From Bacillus zhangzhouensis (GTDB taxonomy: Bacteria > Bacillota > Bacilli > Bacillales > Bacillaceae), in contig CP099514.1 of the NCBI GenBank assembly GCA_025809375.1, forward strand, positions 2,356,001-2,420,000: a stretch of 64,000 nt of DNA, read 5' to 3'. Both the position numbers and the translations under genes were made by a program. Within the stretch, counting starts at the first letter, position 1. Each line of letters opens with the position of its first letter. The notes under the pieces were generated by a model. That model did not search any database. It was not told where the DNA came from and saw only the letters and a program-made list of their open reading frames with translations. Of the stretch, positions 7,209 through 16,323 are shown piece by piece.

Positions 7209-8414
7209 TTAGAATAAATCAGCGAATTCGTCTGACGCTTTCTTTTCATTTGTCACGGTAATTGTTTCAATTTGCTCTACTGCCTCGTTCAGCATCGGCT
7301 CGAAATCAGCAAAGCTTTCGTAGCGTTCTACCTTCTCAAGCTTTGGTTTTGTTTTAGGGGACGGCGGCGTAAAAATCGTACAGCAATCCTCGAAAGGCAA
7401 AATGCTTGTATCGTATGTACCAATTCTTCTCGCTTCATTAATAATGTCATTTTTATCGACAGCAATGAGCGGGCGGATGATTGGTGTATTGGTCACATGG
7501 TTAATGGCATACATGCTTTCAAGTGTCTGACTTGCCACTTGACCAAGGCTTTCACCGGTAATAATTGCAAGGGCATTTCGCTTTTCTCTTATTTTGTCAG
7601 CTATTTTCAGCATCATTCTTCTTGTTGATGTCATCGTATAGTTTTCAGGTACTTGTTTGTGGATCAGCTCTTGAATTTTTGTAAAAGGTACGATGTGAAG
7701 CTTCACTTCGCCTCCATATGCTGCTAGGCATTCTGCAAGATCAATGACCTTTTGCTTGGCACGTTCACTTGTATACGGCGGACTAAAGAAATGCACAGCT
7801 TCAATTTCAATTCCCCGTTTCATCGCTTGATAGCCGGCAACCGGGCTGTCAAAGCCGCCTGAAAGCATAAGCATCGCTCTTCCGCTAGAACCAACCGGCA
7901 GGCCGCCTGCACCTTTGACATCTTTAAATGTCATGTACGTGGCATGTTCTCTTATTTCTATGCGTAAATGCACATCCGGCTGTTTCACATTGACTGTTAA
8001 GTTTTCTGTATTCCTTAGAACATATCCGCCAATTTCACGGTTCATTTCATTTGAATCAAGTTCAAATTGTTTATAAGAGCGTTTCGTTGAGACTTTAAAT
8101 GTATTTCCTTGTTCATACACTTCCTGTACCGCTGTTAATGCTGCTTCTTTCATCGCATCCAGATTCGTCTCACATTTAACCGCAAGACTAAAGCTCTGGA
8201 TGCCAAATACACGTTTGAGCTGTTCTGTAATCGGTTCAGGATCTTCGCCGTTTAGCATAATCGTGATGCGGTCTCTATCAGATGCATACTTTAAAGCTTT
8301 AAAATCCTTTAAGACGAATCGAATGTGCTGTCTTAGTTTGTCAATGAATTTCTTTCTATTCTTCCCTTTTGTTGAGATCTCACCAAAACGGACTAAAATA
8401 TGATCATATTTCAT
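7209..8414 (-). CDS. thiI: tRNA 4-thiouridine synthase ThiI
   Basis: A 401-residue ThiI. It adenylates U8 of tRNA and transfers persulfide sulfur to make 4-thiouridine, and can serve thiazole synthesis. The order is a ferredoxin-like domain, a THUMP domain (to about residue 165) and the PP-loop ATPase domain with MLMLSGGFDSPVAGY near residue 180. As in other bacilli the C-terminal rhodanese domain is absent, and CCTIF near residue 345 contains the conserved cysteine. It starts 4 bases after the stop of the cysteine desulfurase gene, with which it forms an operon and which supplies its sulfur. Confidence 0.95.
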   Translation of the reverse strand: MKYDHILVRFGEISTKGKNRKKFIDKLRQHIRFVLKDFKALKYASDRDRITIMLNGEDPEPITEQLKRVFGIQSFSLAVKCETNLDAMKEAALTAVQEVYEQGNTFKVSTKRSYKQFELDSNEMNREIGGYVLRNTENLTVNVKQPDVHLRIEIREHATYMTFKDVKGAGGLPVGSSGRAMLMLSGGFDSPVAGYQAMKRGIEIEAVHFFSPPYTSERAKQKVIDLAECLAAYGGEVKLHIVPFTKIQELIHKQVPENYTMTSTRRMMLKIADKIREKRNALAIITGESLGQVASQTLESMYAINHVTNTPIIRPLIAVDKNDIINEARRIGTYDTSILPFEDCCTIFTPPSPKTKPKLEKVERYESFADFEPMLNEAVEQIETITVTNEKKASDEFADLF

Positions 8415-8418
8415 GCTG

Positions 8419-9561
8419 TTATCTCATTCCTTTTAATTTTTTCACACTTTGTGCGATCGATGTGATGATTTGCGGCGTTAGCTCTGGTCCTTGTCCATAC
8501 GTTAAGCTGATTCTCATACTGCTTTTGGCTACTTCCTCTGGTTTTCCCATTGCCAGAAGTACACGGCTCGGCTCTTTTTTCTTGGCTGAGCATGCAGAGG
8601 TTGTAGAAACATATATGCCTTCTTTTTCAAGCATATGGAGGAGGACTTCAATTTGAATACCCGGCACTGAAAAATTCACAATGTGCGGGGCACTTTGCGC
8701 CCTCGGTGTGTTTATCACAATACCTTCAATGTCTCCAAGCTGTTTTTGCAGCTGCGTTTTTAAGTTCAGCATCTCATCATGATGCTTGTCAAGCTGTTCA
8801 AATGATTGTTTCATGGCTTTTGCTAAGCTGACAGCTCCAGCAGGGTTTTCAGTACCTGAACGAAGCCCTAATTCCTGCTCTCCCCCAGTAATGAAAGGGG
8901 TGAGAATGACATCTTTCTTTAAAAAGAGTGCTCCTGTGCCTTTTAACCCATGAATTTTATGACCTGACACCGTCAAAAGGTCCACATCCAGCTGTTTATT
9001 GAGTGCTACCTTGCACATTCCCTGCACACCGTCGACATGAAAAAGTGCGTTTTCGGCATGCTCACGAATGATGCCAGCAGCTTCTTCAATCGGCTGGATG
9101 GCACCCGTTTCGTTATTAACGTGCATCATGCTGACAAGCACTGTATCAGGGCGAAGCACTTCTTTTAAATGAATCATATCTGCATGACCATGCTCATTTA
9201 CTTGAATATAGGAGATGTCAAAGCCAAATAACGCCTTCAGCTGTTTAAACGATTCAATAACAGACGGATGCTCTATTTCGGTGGTCACAATATGCTTTCC
9301 ACGGTTCATTTTGGCAAGTGCTGCTCCTTTAATGGCAATATTATTTGCTTCTGTTGCACCAGAAGTAAAAATAATCTCATATTGTTTCAAACCCGTGTAA
9401 TGAAGCATTTGTTTTCTCGTTTCATTTAGCAGCCGGCTTGCATCTATTCCGAGCTGATGAAGCGAAGATGGATTTCCAAAATAACGCTCACTCACTTGCT
9501 GGTATACTTGTAAAACCTCAGGGTACGGTTTTGTGGTTGCACTATTATCAAGATAGATCAT
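8419..9561 (-). CDS. nifZ: Cysteine desulfurase NifZ/IscS-type partner of ThiI
   Basis: A 380-residue pyridoxal-phosphate enzyme that takes sulfur from cysteine and forms a persulfide for ThiI. The start MIYLDNSATTKPYPEVL (ATG at 9561 behind AAGGAG) is standard; an in-frame extension to 9600 lacks a ribosome site. The PLP lysine is in SGHKIHGLKG near residue 200 and the active cysteine in STTSACSAKKKEP near residue 325. B. subtilis has the same nifZ-thiI pair. It is a dedicated enzyme rather than the general SufS, judged from context. Confidence 0.92.
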   Translation of the reverse strand: MIYLDNSATTKPYPEVLQVYQQVSERYFGNPSSLHQLGIDASRLLNETRKQMLHYTGLKQYEIIFTSGATEANNIAIKGAALAKMNRGKHIVTTEIEHPSVIESFKQLKALFGFDISYIQVNEHGHADMIHLKEVLRPDTVLVSMMHVNNETGAIQPIEEAAGIIREHAENALFHVDGVQGMCKVALNKQLDVDLLTVSGHKIHGLKGTGALFLKKDVILTPFITGGEQELGLRSGTENPAGAVSLAKAMKQSFEQLDKHHDEMLNLKTQLQKQLGDIEGIVINTPRAQSAPHIVNFSVPGIQIEVLLHMLEKEGIYVSTTSACSAKKKEPSRVLLAMGKPEEVAKSSMRISLTYGQGPELTPQIITSIAQSVKKLKGMR

Positions 9562-9631
9562 ATTGTAACTCCTTACAAAAAGCTTAAAAAATAAATGCAT
9601 TTATATGTTACCATAATGAAGTCAGACAGAG

Positions 9632-9723
9632 AATTTTCTGAAAATGACAGTTGACAATTTTCTATTTTCACTATATCATCCTTAGTGCAATTGTCACATA
9701 AGCATCTAAATTGTCAGAATATT
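9632..9723 (+). promoter_or_regulatory. Promoter and CodY-box-like sites of first braB gene
   Basis: A promoter TTGACA (9651-9656), 17 bp, TATCAT (9674-9679) is preceded by AATTTTCTGAAAATG (9632-9646), 14 of 15 bases of the CodY consensus AATTTTCWGAAAATT. A second site AATTGTCAGAATATT (9709-9723, 13 of 15) lies in the leader. Repression by CodY when branched-chain amino acids and GTP are plentiful is known for B. subtilis braB; applying it here is inference. Confidence 0.75.
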
Positions 9724-9761
9724 TAAACTTGATACACTACACTAATTGAGGAGGGGCTGTT

Positions 9762-11105
9762 TTGAAACATAGTTTAAGTATAAAAGAGACGCTAGCCATT
9801 GGTCTCATGCTTTTTGCATTATTCTTTGGTGCAGGAAATATGATATTCCCGCCCGTTCTTGGACAATATGCGGGTGAGAATGTGTGGCTTGCCATCGGAG
9901 GATTTTTACTCACAGGAGTAGGCCTGCCACTTCTAGGGGTGATTGCAGTCGCCCTTACAGGTACAGGTGCAAAAGGACTTGCGGATAAAGCACATCCTAA
10001 ATTCGGAACCATTTTCACCGTCATTCTGTATTTATCCATCGGACCATTTTTCGCTATTCCGCGAACTGGTACTGTTTCGTACGAGATAGGATTAGCTCCA
10101 TTTCTATCAGAGGCACAATCCTCTTCATGGATACCACTATTCATCTTTACCATTGTGTTTTTCATTATTTCATATCTGCTTGCCTTAAATCCTTCAAAGC
10201 TAGTTGATCGAATTGGTAAAATATTGACACCGATCTTATTAATTGTTATTGCTATTATTGTCATTAAAGCCATTGCTACGCCAATGGGAGTGATCGGTGC
10301 TCCTGATGCAACATATGAAGCAAACCCGCTCTTTACTGGATTTTTAGAAGGTTATAAAACAATGGATGCCCTTGCTTCTATTGTATTTGGGATTGTCGTG
10401 GTGACAGCTGTTAAGGACAGAGGTATCACAGAACGGAAGTCTCTTGCGGCAGCTTGTATTAAAGCAGGACTCGTGGCAGCTGTTGGGCTAGCACTCGTGT
10501 ACATTTCACTTGCTTATGTGGGTGCTTCAAGTCCAGATGCAACGGGAATCGTTGGAGCAAATGAAGGCGGTAAACTGCTTTCACTTTCTGCTAACTTTTT
10601 ATTCGGTTCTTCTGGTAACATTGTTCTTGGCGCAGCTATTTTATTTGCTTGCCTAACGACTAGTGTTGGGCTTATATCGTCTTGTGGGGAATATTTTTCA
10701 AAGCTCTTCCCTAGCCTTTCTTATCGCACAGTCGTTCTGATTGTATCTTTATTTAGTACACTGGTTGCAAACCTTGGATTGACACAAATCATCTCTCTAT
10801 CTGTTCCAGTTCTTGTGACCATCTATCCTTTGGCCATTGTCATTATTTTATTGTCATTCCTTGACCGCTGGATTAACAGTAGAAGACTCATTTATATCGT
10901 ATCTCTCATCTTTACTGGTTTCTTTGCCATCGTTGATGGATTATTAGCAGCCGAAGTCAGTCTAGGGGGCTTGCCTAAGATCTTAGGTTCAATCGTTCCA
11001 TTTTACGATTTAGGCATTGGCTGGATCATACCAGCTATTATCGGTGCTGTGGTTGGTTTCCTTATTTCGATGTTTACCAGCCCACCAAAACAGCACGTAT
11101 CCTAG
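9762..11105 (+). CDS. braB: Branched-chain amino acid carrier, first tandem copy
   Basis: A 447-residue LIVCS-family cation symporter for isoleucine, leucine and valine with about twelve membrane helices. The family motif FFGAGNMIFPP is near residues 23-33 and FAIPRTGTVSYE near residue 93. The TTG at 9762 is the start, 5 bases after GAGGAGGGG. It sits between nifZ and ezrA as B. subtilis braB does, but here a paralogue follows at 11318. A terminator separates the two copies and each has its own promoter, so they are regulated separately. Which copy is the direct braB orthologue is uncertain. Confidence 0.9.
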   Translation: MKHSLSIKETLAIGLMLFALFFGAGNMIFPPVLGQYAGENVWLAIGGFLLTGVGLPLLGVIAVALTGTGAKGLADKAHPKFGTIFTVILYLSIGPFFAIPRTGTVSYEIGLAPFLSEAQSSSWIPLFIFTIVFFIISYLLALNPSKLVDRIGKILTPILLIVIAIIVIKAIATPMGVIGAPDATYEANPLFTGFLEGYKTMDALASIVFGIVVVTAVKDRGITERKSLAAACIKAGLVAAVGLALVYISLAYVGASSPDATGIVGANEGGKLLSLSANFLFGSSGNIVLGAAILFACLTTSVGLISSCGEYFSKLFPSLSYRTVVLIVSLFSTLVANLGLTQIISLSVPVLVTIYPLAIVIILLSFLDRWINSRRLIYIVSLIFTGFFAIVDGLLAAEVSLGGLPKILGSIVPFYDLGIGWIIPAIIGAVVGFLISMFTSPPKQHVS

Positions 11106-11119
11106 TTGTCGTAAAGCCA

Positions 11120-11157
11120 AAACATCCTCATCTTCTTTAAAAGGGGATGTTTTTTTA
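11120..11157 (+). terminator. Terminator of first braB copy
   Basis: AAACATCC ... GGATGTTT with a loop of about 17 bases is followed by seven T residues. Confidence 0.75.
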
Positions 11158-11211
11158 TGTTTTTCATATATTAAAATAGAAAAATTCATGACTTTTGTAT
11201 GAAAACAGATG

Positions 11212-11288
11212 TTGACATCAGGCGTACATCCTTTATAATTAGTGAATGTTAATGAAGAACCGTTTTAGCAGCTAATTAACAGAATATT
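11212..11288 (+). promoter_or_regulatory. Promoter and CodY-like site of second braB gene
   Basis: TTGACA (11212-11217), 16 bp, TATAAT (11234-11239) is a strong sigma-A promoter. AATTAACAGAATATT (11274-11288), 12 of 15 bases of the CodY box, lies in the leader at the place matching the second site of the upstream copy. The leaders share the segment CAGAATATTTAAAC. Confidence 0.65.
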
Positions 11289-11317
11289 TAAACATAATAT
11301 TGGAGGCTTTATATTCA

Positions 11318-12661
11318 ATGAAGGCAACATTGTCGACGAAAGATACGATTATTATAGGTTTTATGCTATTTGCTTTATTCTTCGGCGCCGGAAATATGAT
11401 TTATCCACCAGAGCTTGGGCAATATGCCGGAACAAATGTATGGAAAGCAATGGGCGGATTTTTATTAACAGGTGTCGGTTTACCTCTACTCGGAATTATT
11501 GCGATTGCTTTAACAGGACGTGATGCAAAAGGACTTGCAGATAAGGCTCATCCAGTGTTTGGTACAGCATTCACTGTCATTTTATATTTATCCATTGGGC
11601 CGCTTTTCGCTATTCCACGTACAGGAACAGTTTCATATGAGATTGGGGCATTACCATTTGTATCAAGTGTGCCAGCTTGGCTGTCCCTTCTTTTATTTAC
11701 ACTAGTCTTTTTTAGTATTACGTATTATCTTGCTTTAAATCCAACGAAAATCGTGGATCGTGTAGGGAAAATATTAACACCAATTAAATTTACGATTATT
11801 TTTATTATCATTGTTAAAGCAATTTTGACGCCGATGGGCGTGATTGGTACACCAGATGTATCTTATAGCAACGGATCGTTTTTCAAAGGATTTTTAGAGG
11901 GCTATAAAACGATGGATGCTCTTGCGTCTATTGTATTTGGAATTGTTGTGATCAACGCGATTAAAGGACGCGGTGTGACAAGTAAAAAGGCACTGGCTTC
12001 TGCTTGTATCAAAGCGGGTTTGATTGCAGCTGCTGGATTAACCTTCGTTTACCTGTCACTTGCATATCTAGGTGCTTCTAGTACACACACCATTGGATTC
12101 GTTGGTGATGGAAGCAAAATCTTAGCTCAGTCTTCTCAATTCCTTTTCGGCAGTCTAGGAAATATTGTATTAGGTGCTGCCATCACAGTCGCTTGTTTAA
12201 CAACAAGTATCGGCCTTGTCACATCATGCGGAGAGTATTTCTCAAATTTACTTCCTAAACTTTCTTATAAAATGGTCGTGACACTTGTCACATTATTTAG
12301 TTTTATCATTTCTAACTTTGGACTTGCCCATATTGTTGCTTTCTCTGTTCCAGTATTAACAGCGATTTATCCGCTGGCGATTGTGATCATCGTTCTATCA
12401 CTTGCTGATAAATGGTTTGGACATAGAAGACCTGTATATGTCCTCTCGTTAATTTTAACAGGCTGCGTCAGCTTATTTGACGGCTTAGCAGCAGCAAAAC
12501 TTCCAATCGGTCCAGTAAAAGACATCTTCCAAACAGTGTTGCCTTTTTATGACCTTGGCATCGGCTGGCTTGTCCCTGCTATACTTGGAGTCGTCATTGG
12601 GTTCGTGATCTCACTTTTCACTTCTTCTGCTTCAGAAGAACACCAAAAACAGGTGTCATAA
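11318..12661 (+). CDS. Branched-chain amino acid carrier, second tandem copy
   Basis: A 447-residue paralogue of the preceding carrier with the same motifs (FFGAGNMIYPP, FAIPRTGTVSYEIG) and the same twelve-helix pattern. ATG at 11318 follows GGAGG by 11 bases; an in-frame TTG at 11300 is part of the ribosome site and was rejected. Similarity runs along the whole length and into the leader, so this is a tandem duplication followed by divergence, not a recent copy. Substrate preference among Ile, Leu and Val may differ between copies. Confidence 0.9.
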   Translation: MKATLSTKDTIIIGFMLFALFFGAGNMIYPPELGQYAGTNVWKAMGGFLLTGVGLPLLGIIAIALTGRDAKGLADKAHPVFGTAFTVILYLSIGPLFAIPRTGTVSYEIGALPFVSSVPAWLSLLLFTLVFFSITYYLALNPTKIVDRVGKILTPIKFTIIFIIIVKAILTPMGVIGTPDVSYSNGSFFKGFLEGYKTMDALASIVFGIVVINAIKGRGVTSKKALASACIKAGLIAAAGLTFVYLSLAYLGASSTHTIGFVGDGSKILAQSSQFLFGSLGNIVLGAAITVACLTTSIGLVTSCGEYFSNLLPKLSYKMVVTLVTLFSFIISNFGLAHIVAFSVPVLTAIYPLAIVIIVLSLADKWFGHRRPVYVLSLILTGCVSLFDGLAAAKLPIGPVKDIFQTVLPFYDLGIGWLVPAILGVVIGFVISLFTSSASEEHQKQVS

Positions 12662-12663
12662 TA

Positions 12664-12704
12664 TAAAAAAGCTGAAGTCCTATCAATGGACTTCAGCTTT
12701 TTTA
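12664..12704. terminator. Bidirectional terminator between braB copy 2 and ezrA
   Basis: A perfect 12-bp stem AAGCTGAAGTCC / GGACTTCAGCTT with T runs on both strands separates the convergent genes. Confidence 0.9.
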
Positions 12705-14405
12705 TTAATGTTGATATTCATTTTCTTGCTGAGCTAATAGCTTCTGAACGGCTCCAGGTGATGCTTTTTCAACAGCTGCTGCTGCTACATCAAATGAACC
12801 GTTATAATCGTACGCATAAAATCTTCGCTCTGCCTCTTTTAATTGTTCTGAAAGAATATGATTTTGACTTCTAAAACGATTGCCGTATTGAATGATTCGT
12901 TCAATTTGATCTGATTTAGTGAGCATTTCTTCCGTCTCATCCACAACATGTCTCACTGTGTCAGATGCTTCTTTTAATTGCTGATTTACGGCTGGCATGT
13001 TGAGCGGCAGGTTCTCAAGCTGCTCGTGCACTTGCTGAATCATCTCCTGCGCTTTTTCGGTCTTCACTTTCATGTCAGCAGGTACACCTGGAATATTGCT
13101 TTTTTGCAGCTGACGCACTGTATCTGTCAGCATCGTTTTCAGCTCAGCCAGTGTTTCTCTCGCTTGCAGCTCTTCTTTTCTTAATGATTGAAGATGATCT
13201 TTAAACGTATCATGCAATACTTTTGCATCATCGATAAAGGTCTCAAGCTGATTGATTTCATTCATTAATACTGAATATGCGACATGGTCACGATCAAGCT
13301 TCCCACGAATTTGTTTCATGAGCTTTTCAATTTCTTCTAAGCGTTTTTCGAACGCCTTCTGTTGATCAAGCTCTCCGGCTGTCAGTTTGTAGCTTTCTTT
13401 TACAAGAGCTGTTTCTGCCTTTGTTTGGGTGTGATCCTGCTCGAGTTTTTCAAATGCTTCCGTCAGCTCAGGCATTTTGCTTTTGATTTCCTGACCTGCT
13501 TCTACTTCAGCTTCCAGCTGATCATACAGCGTCTGAATGGCATCATCAATCATTTGCAAAATGCTTGATGCTTCATCTAGATTGAGTTCATCAATAAGCA
13601 GTTTTTCCGCACGAGTCAGCTGCTTGTTTAAGTTCTCAAGCTCTTTAGTGATCTGGATGTGCTCGAGCTTGTAGCCTTTGTCTGTCATTTCTTTATATCC
13701 GTCTTTCAGCTTCGTCAGCTGGCCTGGTACGGTTTGTTTGCAGTCTGCAATGAGCTTCGGTACATCATTGATATACAGTTGAAGCTGATCGAGTCTGCGG
13801 TCTTGCTCAAGCAAAATCTTTCTTGCCTTCATGTAGTTTCCGTTTTCTGTCTCTTCCTCGTACTGTTTGATCCCTTCCCAGGCCTCATCCAAGTCCTGCT
13901 CCATTTTGTCATAAAGGGTGCCGTATAAATGGCTGTACGCAAGCAGATTTTTTCGAACTGTTTGATATTGTTCTTTGACCTTTTCAATGTCCTTGCGATT
14001 TTGCTCCTCGCTTGTAACAAGGTCTGCAATTTCTTTTAAAATGTCTTCAATGTTCGAATCAGCAGCACTCAGCAAGTCCTCAATGTGCGTAAGAACCTGT
14101 TTGGCTTTGGAGAATCGATATTTATCAGAATACTCTTCTGCATCATATAATAGCTCCTCTACCTTTGGAAGATGGGCTGTGACGATATCGTCCCACTCTG
14201 CACGCCATCTTTCAAAAAATTGCTCTGTTTCTCCGGTCATTTTTAAATGTTTGATCTTTGAAATTTCTTCTACAATTGATCTGTTTAGAATTTCAATTTT
14301 CCATGCTTCCAATCGGTCAATCTCTTTATATATATTTTTTCGTAGGAAATAACCGACTGAAAACAAAGCAAGCAAAATGACAATTAAACCGATGATTAAC
14401 TCCAT
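12705..14405 (-). CDS. ezrA: Septation ring formation regulator EzrA
   Basis: A 566-residue membrane-anchored inhibitor of FtsZ ring assembly and divisome component. One N-terminal membrane helix (about residues 2-20) is followed by a long cytoplasmic run of coiled-coil, spectrin-like repeats rich in Glu, Lys, Gln and Leu. The conserved YGNRFRS stretch near the C-terminus corresponds to the QNR patch needed for mid-cell retention in B. subtilis. Size (562 in B. subtilis) and position between braB and hisJ agree. Confidence 0.95.
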   Translation of the reverse strand: MELIIGLIVILLALFSVGYFLRKNIYKEIDRLEAWKIEILNRSIVEEISKIKHLKMTGETEQFFERWRAEWDDIVTAHLPKVEELLYDAEEYSDKYRFSKAKQVLTHIEDLLSAADSNIEDILKEIADLVTSEEQNRKDIEKVKEQYQTVRKNLLAYSHLYGTLYDKMEQDLDEAWEGIKQYEEETENGNYMKARKILLEQDRRLDQLQLYINDVPKLIADCKQTVPGQLTKLKDGYKEMTDKGYKLEHIQITKELENLNKQLTRAEKLLIDELNLDEASSILQMIDDAIQTLYDQLEAEVEAGQEIKSKMPELTEAFEKLEQDHTQTKAETALVKESYKLTAGELDQQKAFEKRLEEIEKLMKQIRGKLDRDHVAYSVLMNEINQLETFIDDAKVLHDTFKDHLQSLRKEELQARETLAELKTMLTDTVRQLQKSNIPGVPADMKVKTEKAQEMIQQVHEQLENLPLNMPAVNQQLKEASDTVRHVVDETEEMLTKSDQIERIIQYGNRFRSQNHILSEQLKEAERRFYAYDYNGSFDVAAAAVEKASPGAVQKLLAQQENEYQH

Positions 14406-14746
14406 AATGAGCCCCCTTGTTGTGATCTAAATGATGTCAGGGTAAAAGTGTCCCGAGTAGACCTGAGAACCCTTTCGTGTCCGCTTTGCATTTGTTTTTT
14501 ATAAGCTGGATCGTATGTTTTCCAATACCATCCATTCACGGTTTTATGTATGTTTTATCAAAAAAAGATTTTTACGCTTTGTATCATTTGATCACACGTA
14601 TCCATGTGACCTGCTTTTATGTATGCGGAAGCTGTCGTTTTCATTGTTATTATGATACCATGTAACCAGCATTTTTGGTCATGATTTTTCATTATTTTCG
14701 CTGATAAAACATCACGTTTTTCAAAATATCGACAAGAGGTGACGAC
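14406..14746. other. Intergenic region ezrA-hisJ
   Basis: This 341-base AT-rich stretch between divergent genes must hold both promoters. I see no strong sigma-A pair, no good hairpin and no coding signal; short open frames here lack ribosome sites. Confidence 0.5.
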
Positions 14747-15562
14747 ATGCTGAAACAAGATGCACATCTACATACACCGTTTTGCCCGCACGGTTCGCTT
14801 GATCCTTTTCATTCTTATATTGAAAAAGCCATCAAAAAGGGATTTGATTCCATAACCTTTACCGAGCATGCCCCGCTGCCTCCATCGTTTCAAGATCCAA
14901 CACCTGAGCAGGATAGTGCCATGAAGCTCCAAGACCTTGAAGCGTATATAACGAAACTGGCTCAGCTGAAACAAGAATACAAAGGACAATTAATAGTAAA
15001 AACTGGACTTGAGGTTGACTTTATCAAAAAGTATGAAGAAGAAACAAGATCCTTTTTAGACTGCTACGGTCCAGAACTGGACGACAGCATTTTATCTGTT
15101 CACTTTCTTCCTGCTGGCGATGATTATATGTGCCTTGATTTTGACGAGCATGCCTTCCAGCAGCTAATAAGCATCTATGGCAGCATTGAACAGGTCTATC
15201 AAAGCTACTATGACCAAATTCATTCTTCTATTCTATCATCTTTAGGTCAATATAAGCCAAAGAGAATCGGTCATATCACCCTTGTCCAAAAATTCAAACA
15301 GCTTTTTCCATATGAAATGTCACCTGAACTTTGTCAAAAGGTCACCCTTTGCCTTGAAGAAACGGCAAAAAAAGGCATGTCCTTAGATTTTAATACATCA
15401 GGTCTGCGTAAAACATATGCCAGAAGTATCTATTTAGATCAATGGATGATTGACTTTGCAAAAACGAAAAAAATTCCGCTCGTATTCGGCTCTGATGCCC
15501 ATCAAGCGGAAGATCTCGGATATGCGTATGATCAATTCGAGGACATCATGAGATTCAGATGA
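14747..15562 (+). CDS. hisJ: Histidinol-phosphatase, PHP family
   Basis: A 271-residue enzyme that removes phosphate from histidinol phosphate, the eighth step of histidine biosynthesis. The PHP metal motif DAHLHTPFCPHGS starts at residue 5, TFTEHAPLP gives a further histidine ligand near residue 39, and FGSDAHQAEDLG supplies Asp/His near residue 247. ATG at 14747 follows AGAGGTG. It lies apart from the main his operon, as in B. subtilis. Its last 31 bases overlap the convergent refZ reading frame. Confidence 0.93.
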   Translation: MLKQDAHLHTPFCPHGSLDPFHSYIEKAIKKGFDSITFTEHAPLPPSFQDPTPEQDSAMKLQDLEAYITKLAQLKQEYKGQLIVKTGLEVDFIKKYEEETRSFLDCYGPELDDSILSVHFLPAGDDYMCLDFDEHAFQQLISIYGSIEQVYQSYYDQIHSSILSSLGQYKPKRIGHITLVQKFKQLFPYEMSPELCQKVTLCLEETAKKGMSLDFNTSGLRKTYARSIYLDQWMIDFAKTKKIPLVFGSDAHQAEDLGYAYDQFEDIMRFR

Positions 15563-16197
15563 GAATCTAGTGCCGGCTCTTTTGGTTCTAACAGATAATG
15601 AAGCGAACGGCTCAGCTCCTTAAAGTACATTTGATAGAAATAGGGCTCACTTGGGTTCAAATAAAGCACCTCTGTTAAATATTGCGGCTGTAAATATGGC
15701 ATCATGAGAAGTGATTTTAGCTGAATCATAAAAGATGCGAGTGATAGCTGCTCACAAATGACATGGGTGCTTTTTCCTTTTTCAATGATGAGCTGAAACA
15801 AATACTTTTCTTTCGTTAAATATGTCGACATGATTTCTCTGATGAGTGTCGAATCAATCGTCACCTCCCGATAAACGAAACGGGTTAATTGACGGTGCTT
15901 GTGCTGATAAGATAAAATATCAAAAACCACATGTAGTAAGCATTCTTTTGCATGACGGGTTTCCATGTGATGGAGATGTGATTCAATCATGTGAATGTAG
16001 CCTTCATAAAAATCGGATACAAGTTGCTCAAGCAGCCCTCCTTTTCCTTGAAAGTAATAAGAAATATGGGCAACGTTGACGTTTGCTTCCTTCGCAATCT
16101 CACGGACAGAGGTTCCAGAAAATCCTTTTTGGTTAAAAAGTCTGATGGCAGCATCCATAATACGGTCTTTTGTTTGCACGGTTGTTGATGTTTTCAT
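15532..16197 (-). CDS. refZ: TetR-family regulator of FtsZ, RefZ
   Basis: A 221-residue TetR-type DNA-binding protein matching B. subtilis RefZ (YttP), which affects FtsZ positioning and chromosome capture at the onset of sporulation. The N-terminal helix-turn-helix GFSGTSVREIAKEANVNVAH and the core RQLTRFVYREVTIDSTLIRE are nearly identical to that protein. The ATG at 16197 follows AGGGGTG; the longer frame to 16332 has no ribosome site. The C-terminus overlaps the end of hisJ by 31 bases, tail to tail. In B. subtilis I recall ytrP (dgcP) lying between refZ and ytsP; nothing like it is present here. Confidence 0.92.
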   Translation of the reverse strand: MKTSTTVQTKDRIMDAAIRLFNQKGFSGTSVREIAKEANVNVAHISYYFQGKGGLLEQLVSDFYEGYIHMIESHLHHMETRHAKECLLHVVFDILSYQHKHRQLTRFVYREVTIDSTLIREIMSTYLTKEKYLFQLIIEKGKSTHVICEQLSLASFMIQLKSLLMMPYLQPQYLTEVLYLNPSEPYFYQMYFKELSRSLHYLLEPKEPALDSHLNLMMSSN

Positions 16198-16323
16198 CCG
16201 CTCACCCCTCTTCATGTGTACATACTTCAAGATGGAGGAGGAAGTTCCTTTTACAATTGCTCGACAAATCCCACATGCAAGACGCAAGTTATGTATTTTT
16301 AAGATAGAAAGTAGGAGATTTTC

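Noticed and set aside
14477-14767. Short open frames on both strands between ezrA and hisJ
   Set aside because: No ribosome sites and hydrophobic, cysteine-rich noise-like translations.
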